Positions 1 through 6,877 of a stretch of 38,948 nucleotides of DNA are shown here, one piece after another; positions within the stretch are counted from its first letter, which is position 1, and every line of letters starts with the position of its first letter. This DNA is from GCA-2737595 sp037138535 (lineage in GTDB: Bacteria > Actinomycetota > Actinomycetes > Nanopelagicales > Nanopelagicaceae). The notes beneath the pieces are model-generated. The model ran no database searches, was not told the DNA's origin, and worked only from the letters and a program-made list of their open reading frames with translations. Made by a program: the position numbers and the translations under genes. The stretch spans positions 1 to 38,948 of the forward strand of contig JBAXIG010000008.1 of NCBI GenBank assembly GCA_037138535.1, in the 5' to 3' direction.

Positions 1-611
1 CCCGCAATATCTTCGTTCGAGATTCCGTCCAAATGCTTTACAAGTGCACGAAGCGAATTGCCATGAGCAACGACGAGCACAACCTTTCCACTTCTTAAGT
101 CGGGAGTAATGCTCTCATTCCAATAAGGAAGTAAACGCTTCACTACATCTGAAAGACATTCGGTGCGCGGTAGGTGACCGCTGGGAACATTTACATAGCG
201 AGGATCATTCGCCTGACTATATGGATCAGCATCATCAATAGGTGGTGGTGGCACATCGAACGAGCGACGCCACAACGCGAATTGCTCTTCGCCGTACGCT
301 GCGAGAGTTTCTCTCTTATCCTTGCCTTGTAATGCGCCGTAATGACGTTCGTTGAGCCGCCAATCTCGACGCACCGGAATCCACTGACGATCGCAAGCAT
401 CTAGCGCAATCTGTGAAGTAGAAATAGCTCGACGCAAGAGCGATGTGTGCACCACGTCCGGAAGAAGCCCGCGCTCGAGAAGTAACTCGCCGCCACGTTT
501 GGCCTCCTGCTCACCGAGCGAAGTGAGTCCCACGTCGACCCATCCGGTGAAAAGATTCTTAGCATTCCAATCGCTTTGGCCATGTCGGAGCAAGATCAAT
601 GTGGAGGTCAT
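1..611 (-). CDS. gpmA: 2,3-bisphosphoglycerate-dependent phosphoglycerate mutase (partial, 3' end cut by window edge)
   Basis: Glycolytic/gluconeogenic enzyme that interconverts 3- and 2-phosphoglycerate in the cytoplasm. The 203 visible codons read as a histidine phosphatase: phosphohistidine motif LLRHGQSDWN at residues 7-16, then NLFTGWVDVGLT, the substrate/acid region LNERHYGALQGKDK, and the second histidine in VVAHGNSLRA near the window edge. The C-terminal part lies outside the window. The start is ATG at 611-609, because the protein begins MTSTLILLRHG as in the family and a CAGGCT -10-like hexamer sits 6 nt upstream. It lies downstream of mshA and the YbjN gene on the same strand; mshA, YbjN and gpm are also near each other in Mycobacterium (from memory). 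An inverted repeat overlaps its probable promoter. Confidence 0.95.
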   Translation of the reverse strand, partial: MTSTLILLRHGQSDWNAKNLFTGWVDVGLTSLGEQEAKRGGELLLERGLLPDVVHTSLLRRAISTSQIALDACDRQWIPVRRDWRLNERHYGALQGKDKRETLAAYGEEQFALWRRSFDVPPPPIDDADPYSQANDPRYVNVPSGHLPRTECLSDVVKRLLPYWNESITPDLRSGKVVLVVAHGNSLRALVKHLDGISNEDIA

Positions 612-617
612 GGCACT

Positions 618-638
618 AGCCTGCCAGATCCTGGCAGG
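618..638 (-). promoter_or_regulatory. gpmA promoter (-10) with overlapping 8-bp inverted repeat
   Basis: Reading the minus strand, CAGGCT (623-618) lies 6 nt before the gpmA ATG, the spacing of leaderless actinobacterial starts. The inverted repeat CCTGCCAG-ATC-CTGGCAGG (620-638) overlaps this hexamer and fills the gap up to the stop codon of the upstream gene. It could be a repressor operator, or a short hairpin ending the upstream transcript; no T-tract follows, which argues against a classic intrinsic terminator. Confidence 0.5.
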
Positions 639-1124
639 TCACTCTTCAATCATGTGGGCAAATGCTTGGAGATTTTCGAGAGATTCCCCGCGAGACTCAC
701 GCCAGGCCCACTCGCGACGTATGGCGCTTTCGAATCCAAGTTCTACTAACTTGTTAAAGCTCTCATCCGCATAACGAAGTACTGCGCCGAAGAGGCGATC
801 AAGATCATCCTCATTGAGCGTCAGTGGCAGGCGTCCAGTCAAGTAAATATCACCCAGATGGTTTACGGCGTAGGAGAGCCCAAAGATCTTAAGATTAGTT
901 TCGAGCAAATATCGGTGAACAAGTCCGACATTCTCATCGGGTTTTCTCATCACAAATATATTCACCGCGAGCGCGTAGGTGCCAATTTTAAACGCCACCG
1001 TAATAGCCAACTTCTGTTCACCTTTAAGAGTTGCAATAAAAGTCGAATCGTCTACTTGCTCAAATGCGATCCCTACATCTGTGCAATGTCTCTCAAATAA
1101 CGAATTCAGATCTGCGACGCTCAT
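639..1124 (-). CDS. YbjN-family protein (type III secretion chaperone-like fold)
   Basis: Protein of 161 residues matching the actinobacterial YbjN domain family, whose fold resembles type III secretion chaperones; its molecular job is not established. It is soluble, without signal peptide or membrane segments, with an alpha/beta pattern and the typical stretch RYLLETN (about residues 66-72) followed by a conserved domain-end sequence ESFNKLVELGF. The reading frame runs on upstream into mshA, but the ATG at 1124 gives a family-like N-terminus (MSVADLNSLFE) and lies only 4 bp after the mshA stop, so the two are probably translated from one message. The mshA-YbjN pair is conserved in Mycobacterium, so a link to mycothiol or to the neighbouring phosphoglycerate mutase is possible but unproven. 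Confidence 0.8.
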   Translation of the reverse strand: MSVADLNSLFERHCTDVGIAFEQVDDSTFIATLKGEQKLAITVAFKIGTYALAVNIFVMRKPDENVGLVHRYLLETNLKIFGLSYAVNHLGDIYLTGRLPLTLNEDDLDRLFGAVLRYADESFNKLVELGFESAIRREWAWRESRGESLENLQAFAHMIEE

Positions 1125-1128
1125 TAAC

Positions 1129-2382
1129 TCACGCGAACGATCGTACTTCTGCACTGCCCGATAGCAGCGAATCGTAAACCGCGAGCATCTTCTCAGCCGT
1201 GGCTTGCCAACCAAAGTGACTGGCATGCTCGAGAGCGCCTCGTCCCAATTCGATGCGACGCTCGTCTTCGATGGCGAGACGATAGAGCACACTTGCCCAC
1301 GACTTGGGATCGTGACCATCTACCAGGAGTCCGGAAATACCGTCACGGATTGCGGTGCGAAGTCCACCAACTGCAGTTGCCACAACTGGGGTGCCACACG
1401 CTTGCGCCTCTAATGCAACTAATCCAAAGGACTCGCTATGGCTTGGTACTACGACGATATCTGACGCGCGGTACCACTCGGGAAGGTGCGAACGATCAGT
1501 GGGTTCTACGAAACGGATCATGTCGTTTATGCCTAGCCATGCAGCAAGTTCCCGCAGCCTTGAAGGCTCCGTCGTACTTCCGCTTGCCCCGCCCACTATG
1601 GCAATTTCTAAACGTGAACGAAGGTTCGGCTCGATCTTAATCATTTCTGCGGCTGCTCTAATTAATGTATCTGGACCTTTATGCGGTTGGATCCGCCCTA
1701 CGAAACTTAGCAAGATCGCATCCTCGCGGACACCTAACAACTTTCTTGCACTCTTCTTATTGCCCGGAGTAAACATTTCAAGGTCTACACCTGGTGATAC
1801 CACATGCACTTTCTGCGGATCTGCGGAGTAAAGACCCACTAGAGACGCTGCCTCAGCTTCAGTATTTGCAATCAATGCATCCGAAGCTGCCACAACTTGC
1901 TCTTCACCAATTGCACGCCCGTTGGGTTCAGGCACATCACCTTCAGCAAGTGAGGCATTCTTTACTTTTGCCATGGTATGCATGGTGTGCACGAGCGGAA
2001 CATTCCACCGCTCCGCAGCCACCCAGCCCACTTGGCCGGAGAGCCAGTAGTGCGAATGAATGAGTCGATAATGTCCTTGAGTGCGCAAAGCCTCTTCGCG
2101 CATGAGCGCAGCACTCAAGGCACAAAATTGCCCCGGAAGATCTTCTTTTGCCAAACCTTGATAGGGCCCAGCCACCAGATGATGGACTTCAACGCCATCG
2201 GCGATCTCCACCGTGGCTGGCAGGGTGGAGGAGGTAGCCCGGGTAAAGATGTCCACTTTGACGCCGGCTGCAGCCATCCGTTTGGCGCTTTCGACCACAT
2301 AAACGTTCATGCCACCAGCGTCCCCAGTGCCCGGTTGTTCGAGCGGGGAGGTGTGGATCATGAGCATGGCGACGGAGAACAC
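1129..2382 (-). CDS. mshA: D-inositol-3-phosphate glycosyltransferase MshA
   Basis: First enzyme of mycothiol synthesis: it transfers N-acetylglucosamine from UDP-GlcNAc to 1D-myo-inositol 3-phosphate. The 417-residue GT4-family protein shows the diagnostic N-terminal signature HTSPLEQPGTGDAGGMNVYV (about residues 10-29), the donor-domain entry SFVGRIQPHKGPDTLI, and the nucleotide-sugar motif SESFGLVALEAQACGTPVV. Family members are usually 420-480 residues, so this is a compact version. The GTG at 2382 has AGAGGG immediately before it and a CATCCT hexamer 6 nt upstream, suggesting a leaderless start; ATG at 2367 is an alternative. It is divergent from the SDR gene, and followed after 4 bp by the YbjN gene. 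With mshD in the same window it indicates a mycothiol-using cell. Confidence 0.95.
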   Translation of the reverse strand: MFSVAMLMIHTSPLEQPGTGDAGGMNVYVVESAKRMAAAGVKVDIFTRATSSTLPATVEIADGVEVHHLVAGPYQGLAKEDLPGQFCALSAALMREEALRTQGHYRLIHSHYWLSGQVGWVAAERWNVPLVHTMHTMAKVKNASLAEGDVPEPNGRAIGEEQVVAASDALIANTEAEAASLVGLYSADPQKVHVVSPGVDLEMFTPGNKKSARKLLGVREDAILLSFVGRIQPHKGPDTLIRAAAEMIKIEPNLRSRLEIAIVGGASGSTTEPSRLRELAAWLGINDMIRFVEPTDRSHLPEWYRASDIVVVPSHSESFGLVALEAQACGTPVVATAVGGLRTAIRDGISGLLVDGHDPKSWASVLYRLAIEDERRIELGRGALEHASHFGWQATAEKMLAVYDSLLSGSAEVRSFA

Positions 2383-2403
2383 CCTCTAAGGATGACTCAT
2401 CGC

Positions 2404-2434
2404 ACTCGCTTACGCGAGTCGGTCAGGGCAGAAT
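2404..2434. promoter_or_regulatory. mshA / SDR divergent regulatory region with perfect inverted repeat
   Basis: The 59-bp gap between mshA and the SDR gene holds ACTCGC-TTAC-GCGAGT (2404-2419), a perfect 6-bp inverted repeat placed between the two start sites. CAGAAT at 2429-2434 lies 7 nt before the SDR ATG and is a plausible -10 for a leaderless transcript. The repeat lies where a regulator could affect both promoters; its binding protein is unknown. Confidence 0.4.
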
Positions 2435-2441
2435 CCCCTCT

Positions 2442-3185
2442 ATGAGTTCAAACCCTTTAGCAAGGCGCGCCCTAGTAACCGGGGCTAGCAGCGGGATCGG
2501 GGCGGCTACCGCGCTCGCCCTTGTGGCGGCCGGTTTTGAAGTTCACGGAGCCGCCCGACGGGAAGATCGCCTCGCCGACCTCTCTGGCGTCATAGGCCAC
2601 CATCTCGATGTGACCAGCGATACCAGCGTGGAAGATTTGGCCGCGCAATTTGAGACTCTCGATGTCCTCGTGGCCAACGCAGGTGGCGCCTTCGATGCTG
2701 AGGAAGTAGGCAATGCAAGTCTTGCGTCTTGGGAGAAGGCCTACGACGTGAATGTGTTGGGCACCGTACGAACCATCAAAGCCTTTCTCCCTGCACTCAT
2801 CGCGTCGGGAAATGGTCATATCGTGATCATGGGTTCCACCGCCGGAAGAGTTGTCTATGAAAATGGTGGAAGTTACGCGGCCGCTAAACATGCACTTGCT
2901 GCAGTCGCCGGAACTTTACGTCTTGAACTCAACGGTCTCCCGGTGCGCATCAGTGAAATCGCCCCAGGCATGGTAAAGACCGACGAATTTGCGGTGACCC
3001 GATTTGGTGGAGATAAAGAGAAAGCAGCCAAGGTATATCAAGGTGTCGAAAAGCCGCTCACCGCAGAAGATATTGCCGACATAGTTAAGTGGACCGTTAC
3101 GCTACCCGCGCATGTAAACATCGACCTATTAGTCGTTCGCCCTCTTGCGCAAGCCGCACAACATAAGGTTCACCGAAAAGCGTAA
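2442..3185 (+). CDS. short-chain dehydrogenase/reductase, YdfG-like
   Basis: Classical SDR of 247 residues, probably an NADP-dependent 3-hydroxy acid or L-allo-threonine/serine dehydrogenase judging by resemblance to YdfG. Visible: the nucleotide-binding TGASSGIGAATA (residues 14-25), LDVT, the VLVANAG motif near residue 80, the catalytic serine in IMGSTAG, and the active-site YAAAKHA with Tyr and Lys. The end region LPAHVNIDLLVVRPLAQ is the usual YdfG-type C-terminus (PAHVNIN..E..P..Q). ATG at 2442 is chosen because the glycine-rich motif then begins at the usual distance. The methyltransferase gene begins 3 bp after its stop, so they are probably cotranscribed. The substrate cannot be fixed from sequence. 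Confidence 0.9.
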   Translation: MSSNPLARRALVTGASSGIGAATALALVAAGFEVHGAARREDRLADLSGVIGHHLDVTSDTSVEDLAAQFETLDVLVANAGGAFDAEEVGNASLASWEKAYDVNVLGTVRTIKAFLPALIASGNGHIVIMGSTAGRVVYENGGSYAAAKHALAAVAGTLRLELNGLPVRISEIAPGMVKTDEFAVTRFGGDKEKAAKVYQGVEKPLTAEDIADIVKWTVTLPAHVNIDLLVVRPLAQAAQHKVHRKA

Positions 3186-3188
3186 TTT

Positions 3189-3959
3189 GTGGGCAAACCA
3201 ATAGGAAACGTCACTCGAGGTACCACAAATCCAAATCGTTTGCGTAGGGTCGATCGTTGGATGCTATGGCGTTATGAAGATTTATTGCGCAAAAATACTC
3301 ACTCACTAGTTGTCGACCTCGGTTTTGGAGCAACTTCAATCACCACGTTAGAGATGGCTGCCCGTCTGCGCACAAAGTATGCGGATCTAGAATTTGTTGG
3401 ACTTGAGATTGATCCTGAGCGAGTAAAAGTAGCGAACCAAAGTGCACAGCCGCATATTAATTTCCTCCTTGGTGGATTTGAAATCCCCACAATTCAAAAA
3501 CCTCTGCTTATCAGGGCATTTAACGTGCTACGGCAGTACGACGAATCTGAAGTCGCAAAGTACTGGGCCATGATGCAATCGAGGCTGGCACCGAATGGTC
3601 GCATCATTGAAGGTACGTGTGACGAGATTGGCCGTCGAGCCGCATGGATAGAACTCGATAATTCACAACCTCTCACCCTCTCTCTGGGTCTGCGATTGCA
3701 AGGATTAGATGATCCGTCAGAAGTAGCTGAGCGATTACCCAAAATTTTGATCCATCGAAATACACGAGGGAATCGCATCTACACATTCCTGCAAGAGCTA
3801 TCGAGGTCGTGGGATTCCCATTCGGGTTACCGAGTCTTCGGTCCCAATCAAAGATGGCGAGCAGCGGTCAACTCGCTTCGTGATTCCTGGCCCATCGTGA
3901 ATAAACATCACCGCGAAGGCGAACTTACAATTGAGTGGAGCGCAATCGCGCCCGATTGA
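3189..3959 (+). CDS. class I SAM-dependent methyltransferase-like protein
   Basis: Protein of 256 residues with a Rossmann-type S-adenosylmethionine fold. Motif I is VVDLGFGATSITTLEMA (about residues 41-57) and the acidic ribose-binding position follows in FVGLEIDPERV (about 69-79). The substrate is unknown. The glycine motif is DLGFGAT rather than the more usual DLGCGxG, so activity is inferred, not proven. GTG at 3189 is used: it sits 3 bp after the SDR stop and no better start lies near the fold. A similar methyltransferase is found beside mshA in other actinobacteria as I recall. It converges on the DUF2516 gene with only 10 bp between the stop codons and no visible terminator. Confidence 0.75.
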   Translation: MGKPIGNVTRGTTNPNRLRRVDRWMLWRYEDLLRKNTHSLVVDLGFGATSITTLEMAARLRTKYADLEFVGLEIDPERVKVANQSAQPHINFLLGGFEIPTIQKPLLIRAFNVLRQYDESEVAKYWAMMQSRLAPNGRIIEGTCDEIGRRAAWIELDNSQPLTLSLGLRLQGLDDPSEVAERLPKILIHRNTRGNRIYTFLQELSRSWDSHSGYRVFGPNQRWRAAVNSLRDSWPIVNKHHREGELTIEWSAIAPD

Positions 3960-3969
3960 TGTGCGAGGC

Positions 3970-4260
3970 CTAGTAGCGCGGGCGCCTAAGAATCTCATTG
4001 ATCGCTGGTTTCACATCAACGAGATAAACAATCACCGCGATAATGCCCACAATGCCAAACATGCTAAAGAGCCCAAATATTTGCGTCACAACCAGTGAAC
4101 CAATAATTAACCAAAGCCAAAACTTCTTGCTCTGTTTGCTCGCAGCCACAAAGGCATCAGGCCTCGTTTTGATCACATGTACCAACGCAATGATGTTTCC
4201 TACCAAAAGCAGGAGGGAGAGAACCCCAGTAATTGAGGAACCGATGTTGAGCAAATTCAT
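3970..4260 (-). CDS. DUF2516 family small membrane protein
   Basis: Actinobacterial membrane protein of 96 residues and unknown function. Two or three hydrophobic helices are visible (about residues 8-29, 47-66 and 67-82), and the end VDVKPAINEILRRPR matches the family's D-V-R/K-P motif. ATG at 4260 follows TAGAGT by exactly 6 nt, so the gene probably has its own leaderless promoter; the first three bases of that hexamer are the TAG stop codon of the upstream asparaginase gene. A DUF2516 gene is also conserved in Mycobacterium (the Rv0476 family, from memory). Confidence 0.8.
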   Translation of the reverse strand: MNLLNIGSSITGVLSLLLLVGNIIALVHVIKTRPDAFVAASKQSKKFWLWLIIGSLVVTQIFGLFSMFGIVGIIAVIVYLVDVKPAINEILRRPRY

Positions 4261-4266
4261 GTGACT

Positions 4267-4272
4267 ACTCTA
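4267..4272 (-). promoter_or_regulatory. -10 hexamer TAGAGT for DUF2516, containing the asparaginase stop codon
   Basis: On the minus strand TAGAGT ends 6 nt before the DUF2516 ATG. Its TAG (4272-4270) is the in-frame stop codon of the asparaginase gene. No Shine-Dalgarno lies between, which supports a leaderless transcript starting at the ATG. Confidence 0.5.
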
Positions 4273-5193
4273 ACCAATCGCGGCGACGATCTCGCCAACT
4301 TTAAGACCACCACCTAAAACTGGGGTATCGGCCAACTCGTGAAGTGCAGAGACATCCACCCCGATTCGAGAGAGCGCCGCAACCAGCACTACAGGAATGG
4401 CACGCATTGATCCATCAATCACTTTGAAGGCCACGGATCGTCCATCGGCAAGTGCTGCGATCTCCACGCCTTCAGCGCCTTCTTTCACCATAAGCCCAGG
4501 AATGAGACGCATGGCTTCAGTGGTGAATCGCTTCTCACCACCCACCATTTCAGGAAAAGCTCGCATTGCGGCAAATACTCGAGCGCGTGCCGGGGTACTG
4601 CCAGTGGCTACCGCACTTGAAGCCTGTGCAAGCCCCCTGAGCGACATTGAGAAGATGGGAGCACCACAACCGTCTACTGCAACATGTGTCGAAGTTGTCC
4701 CCGAAGCGTCGAGGTACTCTTTCTTAATCTCGATCTGCAAGGGGTGAGACGGATCTCGATAAGTATTGATGTCCCAACCGTTGATAATAGATGTAGCGAT
4801 CATCGAAGCATGTTTCCCACTGCAGTTATGCACATCGCGAGCCGGTTGTTGATCTCCGTAAGCACGTCGTTCCGTGTCGCCGTAAGGTCGATCTGTGGGG
4901 CATTGCAGTAAATCGACATCTAATCCGACAGAATTTAGGATTTTCTTAGCTGCCAGGCGATGCACCTCGCCACCAGAGTGGCTCGCGCAACTCAAAGCCA
5001 GGAGCCGATCAGGAAGATCTAAACCAAGACGCACCATCGCGCTTGCCTGGAGAGGTTTAGTTGCCGACCGCGGAAGTATTTCAGAATCTATGTCGCCAAG
5101 CCCAGTAAATTCACTTCCATCAAAAAGCGCTATCGATCCAAAATGGATTGATTCCACAAAACCATTACGAATGTAATGCGCAAGTTCAATCAT
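4270..5193 (-). CDS. L-asparaginase II family protein
   Basis: Protein of 307 residues of the Asparaginase_II family, which is distinct from E. coli AnsA/AnsB and known from Rhizobium and actinobacteria; predicted to hydrolyse L-asparagine to aspartate and ammonia in the cytoplasm. Seen: a family-type start (MIELAHYIRNGFVESIHFGSIAL), the serine/histidine-rich SCASHSGGEVHR (about residues 68-79), the signature HNCSGKHASMI (about 121-131) and VDGCGAPIFSMSL (about 172-184). There is no signal peptide. It starts 6 bp after the stop of the nitrobindin-like gene and is probably cotranscribed with it. It fits the nitrogen theme of the window (GlnR, amidase, GS-like genes). Confidence 0.88.
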   Translation of the reverse strand: MIELAHYIRNGFVESIHFGSIALFDGSEFTGLGDIDSEILPRSATKPLQASAMVRLGLDLPDRLLALSCASHSGGEVHRLAAKKILNSVGLDVDLLQCPTDRPYGDTERRAYGDQQPARDVHNCSGKHASMIATSIINGWDINTYRDPSHPLQIEIKKEYLDASGTTSTHVAVDGCGAPIFSMSLRGLAQASSAVATGSTPARARVFAAMRAFPEMVGGEKRFTTEAMRLIPGLMVKEGAEGVEIAALADGRSVAFKVIDGSMRAIPVVLVAALSRIGVDVSALHELADTPVLGGGLKVGEIVAAIG

Positions 5194-5199
5194 GATCGA

Positions 5200-5694
5200 C
5201 TATGCGCGCGGCAGAGTAGCCCAGAGATGCGGTTGCAACTCATGCTCTGGTGTTCCCATGTCGTAAGCAAAAAAGAGTTCGCCTTCGACGAGACCATAAA
5301 GGCGATGTCCTTCAGTGACAGTTTTTGCACTCGGCGCCGAGTAGGCATGATCCATCGCTAACTGAATCTTTGCGCCGTCGTAGCGACCCACCCAGCCTTC
5401 AGAGATGCCCGTTGCATGGGCGAGTACTACTTCCAAAGTGTTATTTGGCTTGGGGCGCCAAAATCCTGTTTCACTCCCGGCTGGTCTAAGAATTTCGCCA
5501 TCTGAATCCACGATCCAGGCCCGTGAGTAGTAAGTCAGAAAGGGTCTGGTGTCGTGACCAAAGACCACTTCTTGCGCGAACTCAAAGGGCGCAATGCCCG
5601 GGTACTCCCCATGGCCACGGCCACGCCAAGTTCCAAGGAGCCACGAAAGTGGGAGAAGGTCTGGATGCAGGTCTGCTGGAATCTCGAATGCCAC
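5200..5694 (-). CDS. nitrobindin-like haem-binding beta-barrel protein (FABP/DUF1794 family)
   Basis: Protein of 164 residues of the FABP-like/nitrobindin family, a haem-binding ten-strand beta barrel; family members bind nitric oxide and have been proposed to isomerise peroxynitrite. Seen: LSWLLGTWRGRGHGEYP near the N-terminus (the G-x-W-x-G-x-G signature), a GFWRPKPNN strand, and QPHLWATL at the C-terminus, whose His is the expected proximal haem ligand. The frame opens at GTG 5700, but TAGGCT at 5706-5701 places transcription at the second GTG (5694), so 5694 is preferred. It is divergent from the DsrE-heliorhodopsin pair across only about 30 bp. A nitrobindin-like gene also accompanies sulfurtransferase genes in Mycobacterium (Rv0813c family, from memory). 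Confidence 0.88.
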   Translation of the reverse strand: MAFEIPADLHPDLLPLSWLLGTWRGRGHGEYPGIAPFEFAQEVVFGHDTRPFLTYYSRAWIVDSDGEILRPAGSETGFWRPKPNNTLEVVLAHATGISEGWVGRYDGAKIQLAMDHAYSAPSAKTVTEGHRLYGLVEGELFFAYDMGTPEHELQPHLWATLPRA

Positions 5695-5700
5695 GGACAC

Positions 5701-5720
5701 AGCCTAGAGGGTCGTAGAGT
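5701..5720. promoter_or_regulatory. divergent leaderless promoters: nitrobindin-like (-) and dsrE-heliorhodopsin (+)
   Basis: AGCCTA at 5701-5706 reads TAGGCT on the minus strand, 6 nt before GTG 5694. TAGAGT at 5715-5720 on the plus strand is 6 nt before the DsrE ATG at 5727. Neither start has a Shine-Dalgarno. The two -10 elements lie 8 bp apart, so each -35 region falls close to or inside the opposite gene, and the two transcripts are likely to compete or be co-controlled. Confidence 0.6.
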
Positions 5721-5726
5721 GCTCTC

Positions 5727-6080
5727 ATGGCAACACTTGTTTTGAAATTGACCACGGTTGAACCTGAGAAGATGTCGCAAGCTCTTAACGTGTGCGCAAC
5801 CGCGTTGGCTAGTGGTGCAGGCGTCTCTCTCTGGCTCACCGGTGATGCTGTTCGACTAGCAACACCAGGATTCGCCGCCGGAATTGAATTAGAGCAGAGC
5901 GCACCTTTTGACCAATTGGTCGATGCGGTACGAGCCGGCGGGCGACTCACCGCCTGCACCCAATGTTTAGGACGACGCAACCTCATGCAAGAAGATCTCT
6001 TTCCCGGAGTTGAGATCCGGGGGGCCAGTGGCTTCGTTGAAGAGATACTTCAGCCTGCCGTTCAGGCATTAGTCTACTAA
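5727..6080 (+). CDS. DsrE/DsrF-like sulfur-relay family protein
   Basis: Small cytoplasmic protein of 117 residues resembling the DsrE/DsrF/TusD fold, whose members carry persulfide sulfur on a conserved cysteine. The cysteine-bearing strand is LTACTQCLGRRNL (about residues 73-85) with two cysteines. The N-terminus MATLVLKLTTVEPEKMSQALNV (quoted in part) and the GVSLWLTGDAVRLATPG segment fit the family's strand-helix order. It starts leaderlessly behind TAGAGT. Its stop is 31 bp upstream of the heliorhodopsin ATG with no terminator between, so both probably share one message. The sulfur partner is unknown; sulfurtransferase and thioredoxin genes occur further along the window. Confidence 0.75.
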   Translation: MATLVLKLTTVEPEKMSQALNVCATALASGAGVSLWLTGDAVRLATPGFAAGIELEQSAPFDQLVDAVRAGGRLTACTQCLGRRNLMQEDLFPGVEIRGASGFVEEILQPAVQALVY

Positions 6081-6111
6081 TCAAAGAGATAACTCAACGG
6101 AAAGAGTGGGT

Positions 6112-6873
6112 ATGGCAAAGGAATTGAGCGCATCGCGCCTTCGTCGGTTTAACCTCATCGCAGGGCTTTTCCATCTCCTGCAAATGATTGCCGTCATTGC
6201 ACTCGCAAACGATTTCTCGTTACCTGTGAACGCGACATACATGTCAGGACCTCCTGGATCTACTTTCGCCGCTCCAGTCACTATATTCAGCGTGCTCATA
6301 GGGCCGGCGGTTGCTCTCTTCTTAGGGATTTCAGCGCTTGCACACTTCATTGTTGCTAGTCCGCAATTCTTCCCGCGTTATGCGGCTGGGTTAGCCGCTA
6401 AGCGAAATAACTTCCGCTGGATTGAGTACTCCGTGAGCTCATCTGTGATGATCGTTTTAATTTCGCAGATCTGCGGCATTACCGATGTCACAGCACTCTT
6501 AGCAATCTTCGGAGTAAATGCGTCCATGATTCTCTTTGGATGGTTGCAAGAAAAGTATGCACAGCCCGGTAATGGTGAGTGGCTCCCCTTTATCTTCGGG
6601 TGCATCACCGGGATAGTTCCATGGATTGCGGTCGCGATATATGTCATTGCTCCTGGTTCTACAAGCGATGTTTCAGCTCCTGGTTTTGTTTACGGAATTG
6701 TGATCTCACTCTTTGCGTTTTTCAACTCATTTGCTGCCGTGCAGCTGCTGCAATATCGGGGTCGTGGGAAGTGGAGCAACTACCTACGCGGGGAACGCGT
6801 TTATATCGTGTTGAGCTTGGTTGCCAAGTCGGCACTCGCCTGGCAAATATTTGCCGGAACTCTTATTCCTTAG
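6112..6873 (+). CDS. heliorhodopsin (retinal-binding seven-helix photoreceptor)
   Basis: Membrane protein of 253 residues. Heliorhodopsins bind all-trans retinal, have slow photocycles, do not pump ions in most cases, and lie inverted in the membrane with the N-terminus inside. Recognised by FHLLQMIAVIALANDF (20-35), SGPPGSTFAAPV (45-56), RWIEYSVSSSVMIVLI (102-117), NASMILFGWLQEKY (136-149), VIAPGSTSDV and the last helix SLVAKSALAWQIF (235-247). Lys239 is the expected retinal Schiff base and Glu105 the counterion; their spacing of 134 equals that of Glu107/Lys241 in the type protein 48C12 (from memory). ATG 6112 is preferred over GTG 6106 because GGAAAG lies 7 nt upstream and the family begins MAK. 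It sits behind the DsrE gene. No retinal synthesis gene is in the window. Confidence 0.97.
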   Translation: MAKELSASRLRRFNLIAGLFHLLQMIAVIALANDFSLPVNATYMSGPPGSTFAAPVTIFSVLIGPAVALFLGISALAHFIVASPQFFPRYAAGLAAKRNNFRWIEYSVSSSVMIVLISQICGITDVTALLAIFGVNASMILFGWLQEKYAQPGNGEWLPFIFGCITGIVPWIAVAIYVIAPGSTSDVSAPGFVYGIVISLFAFFNSFAAVQLLQYRGRGKWSNYLRGERVYIVLSLVAKSALAWQIFAGTLIP

Positions 6874-6877
6874 AGTC

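Noticed and set aside
1125..1319. N-terminal extension of the YbjN gene into mshA
   Set aside because: The extra 65 residues shadow mshA and do not look like the family; ATG 1124 is 4 bp after the mshA stop.
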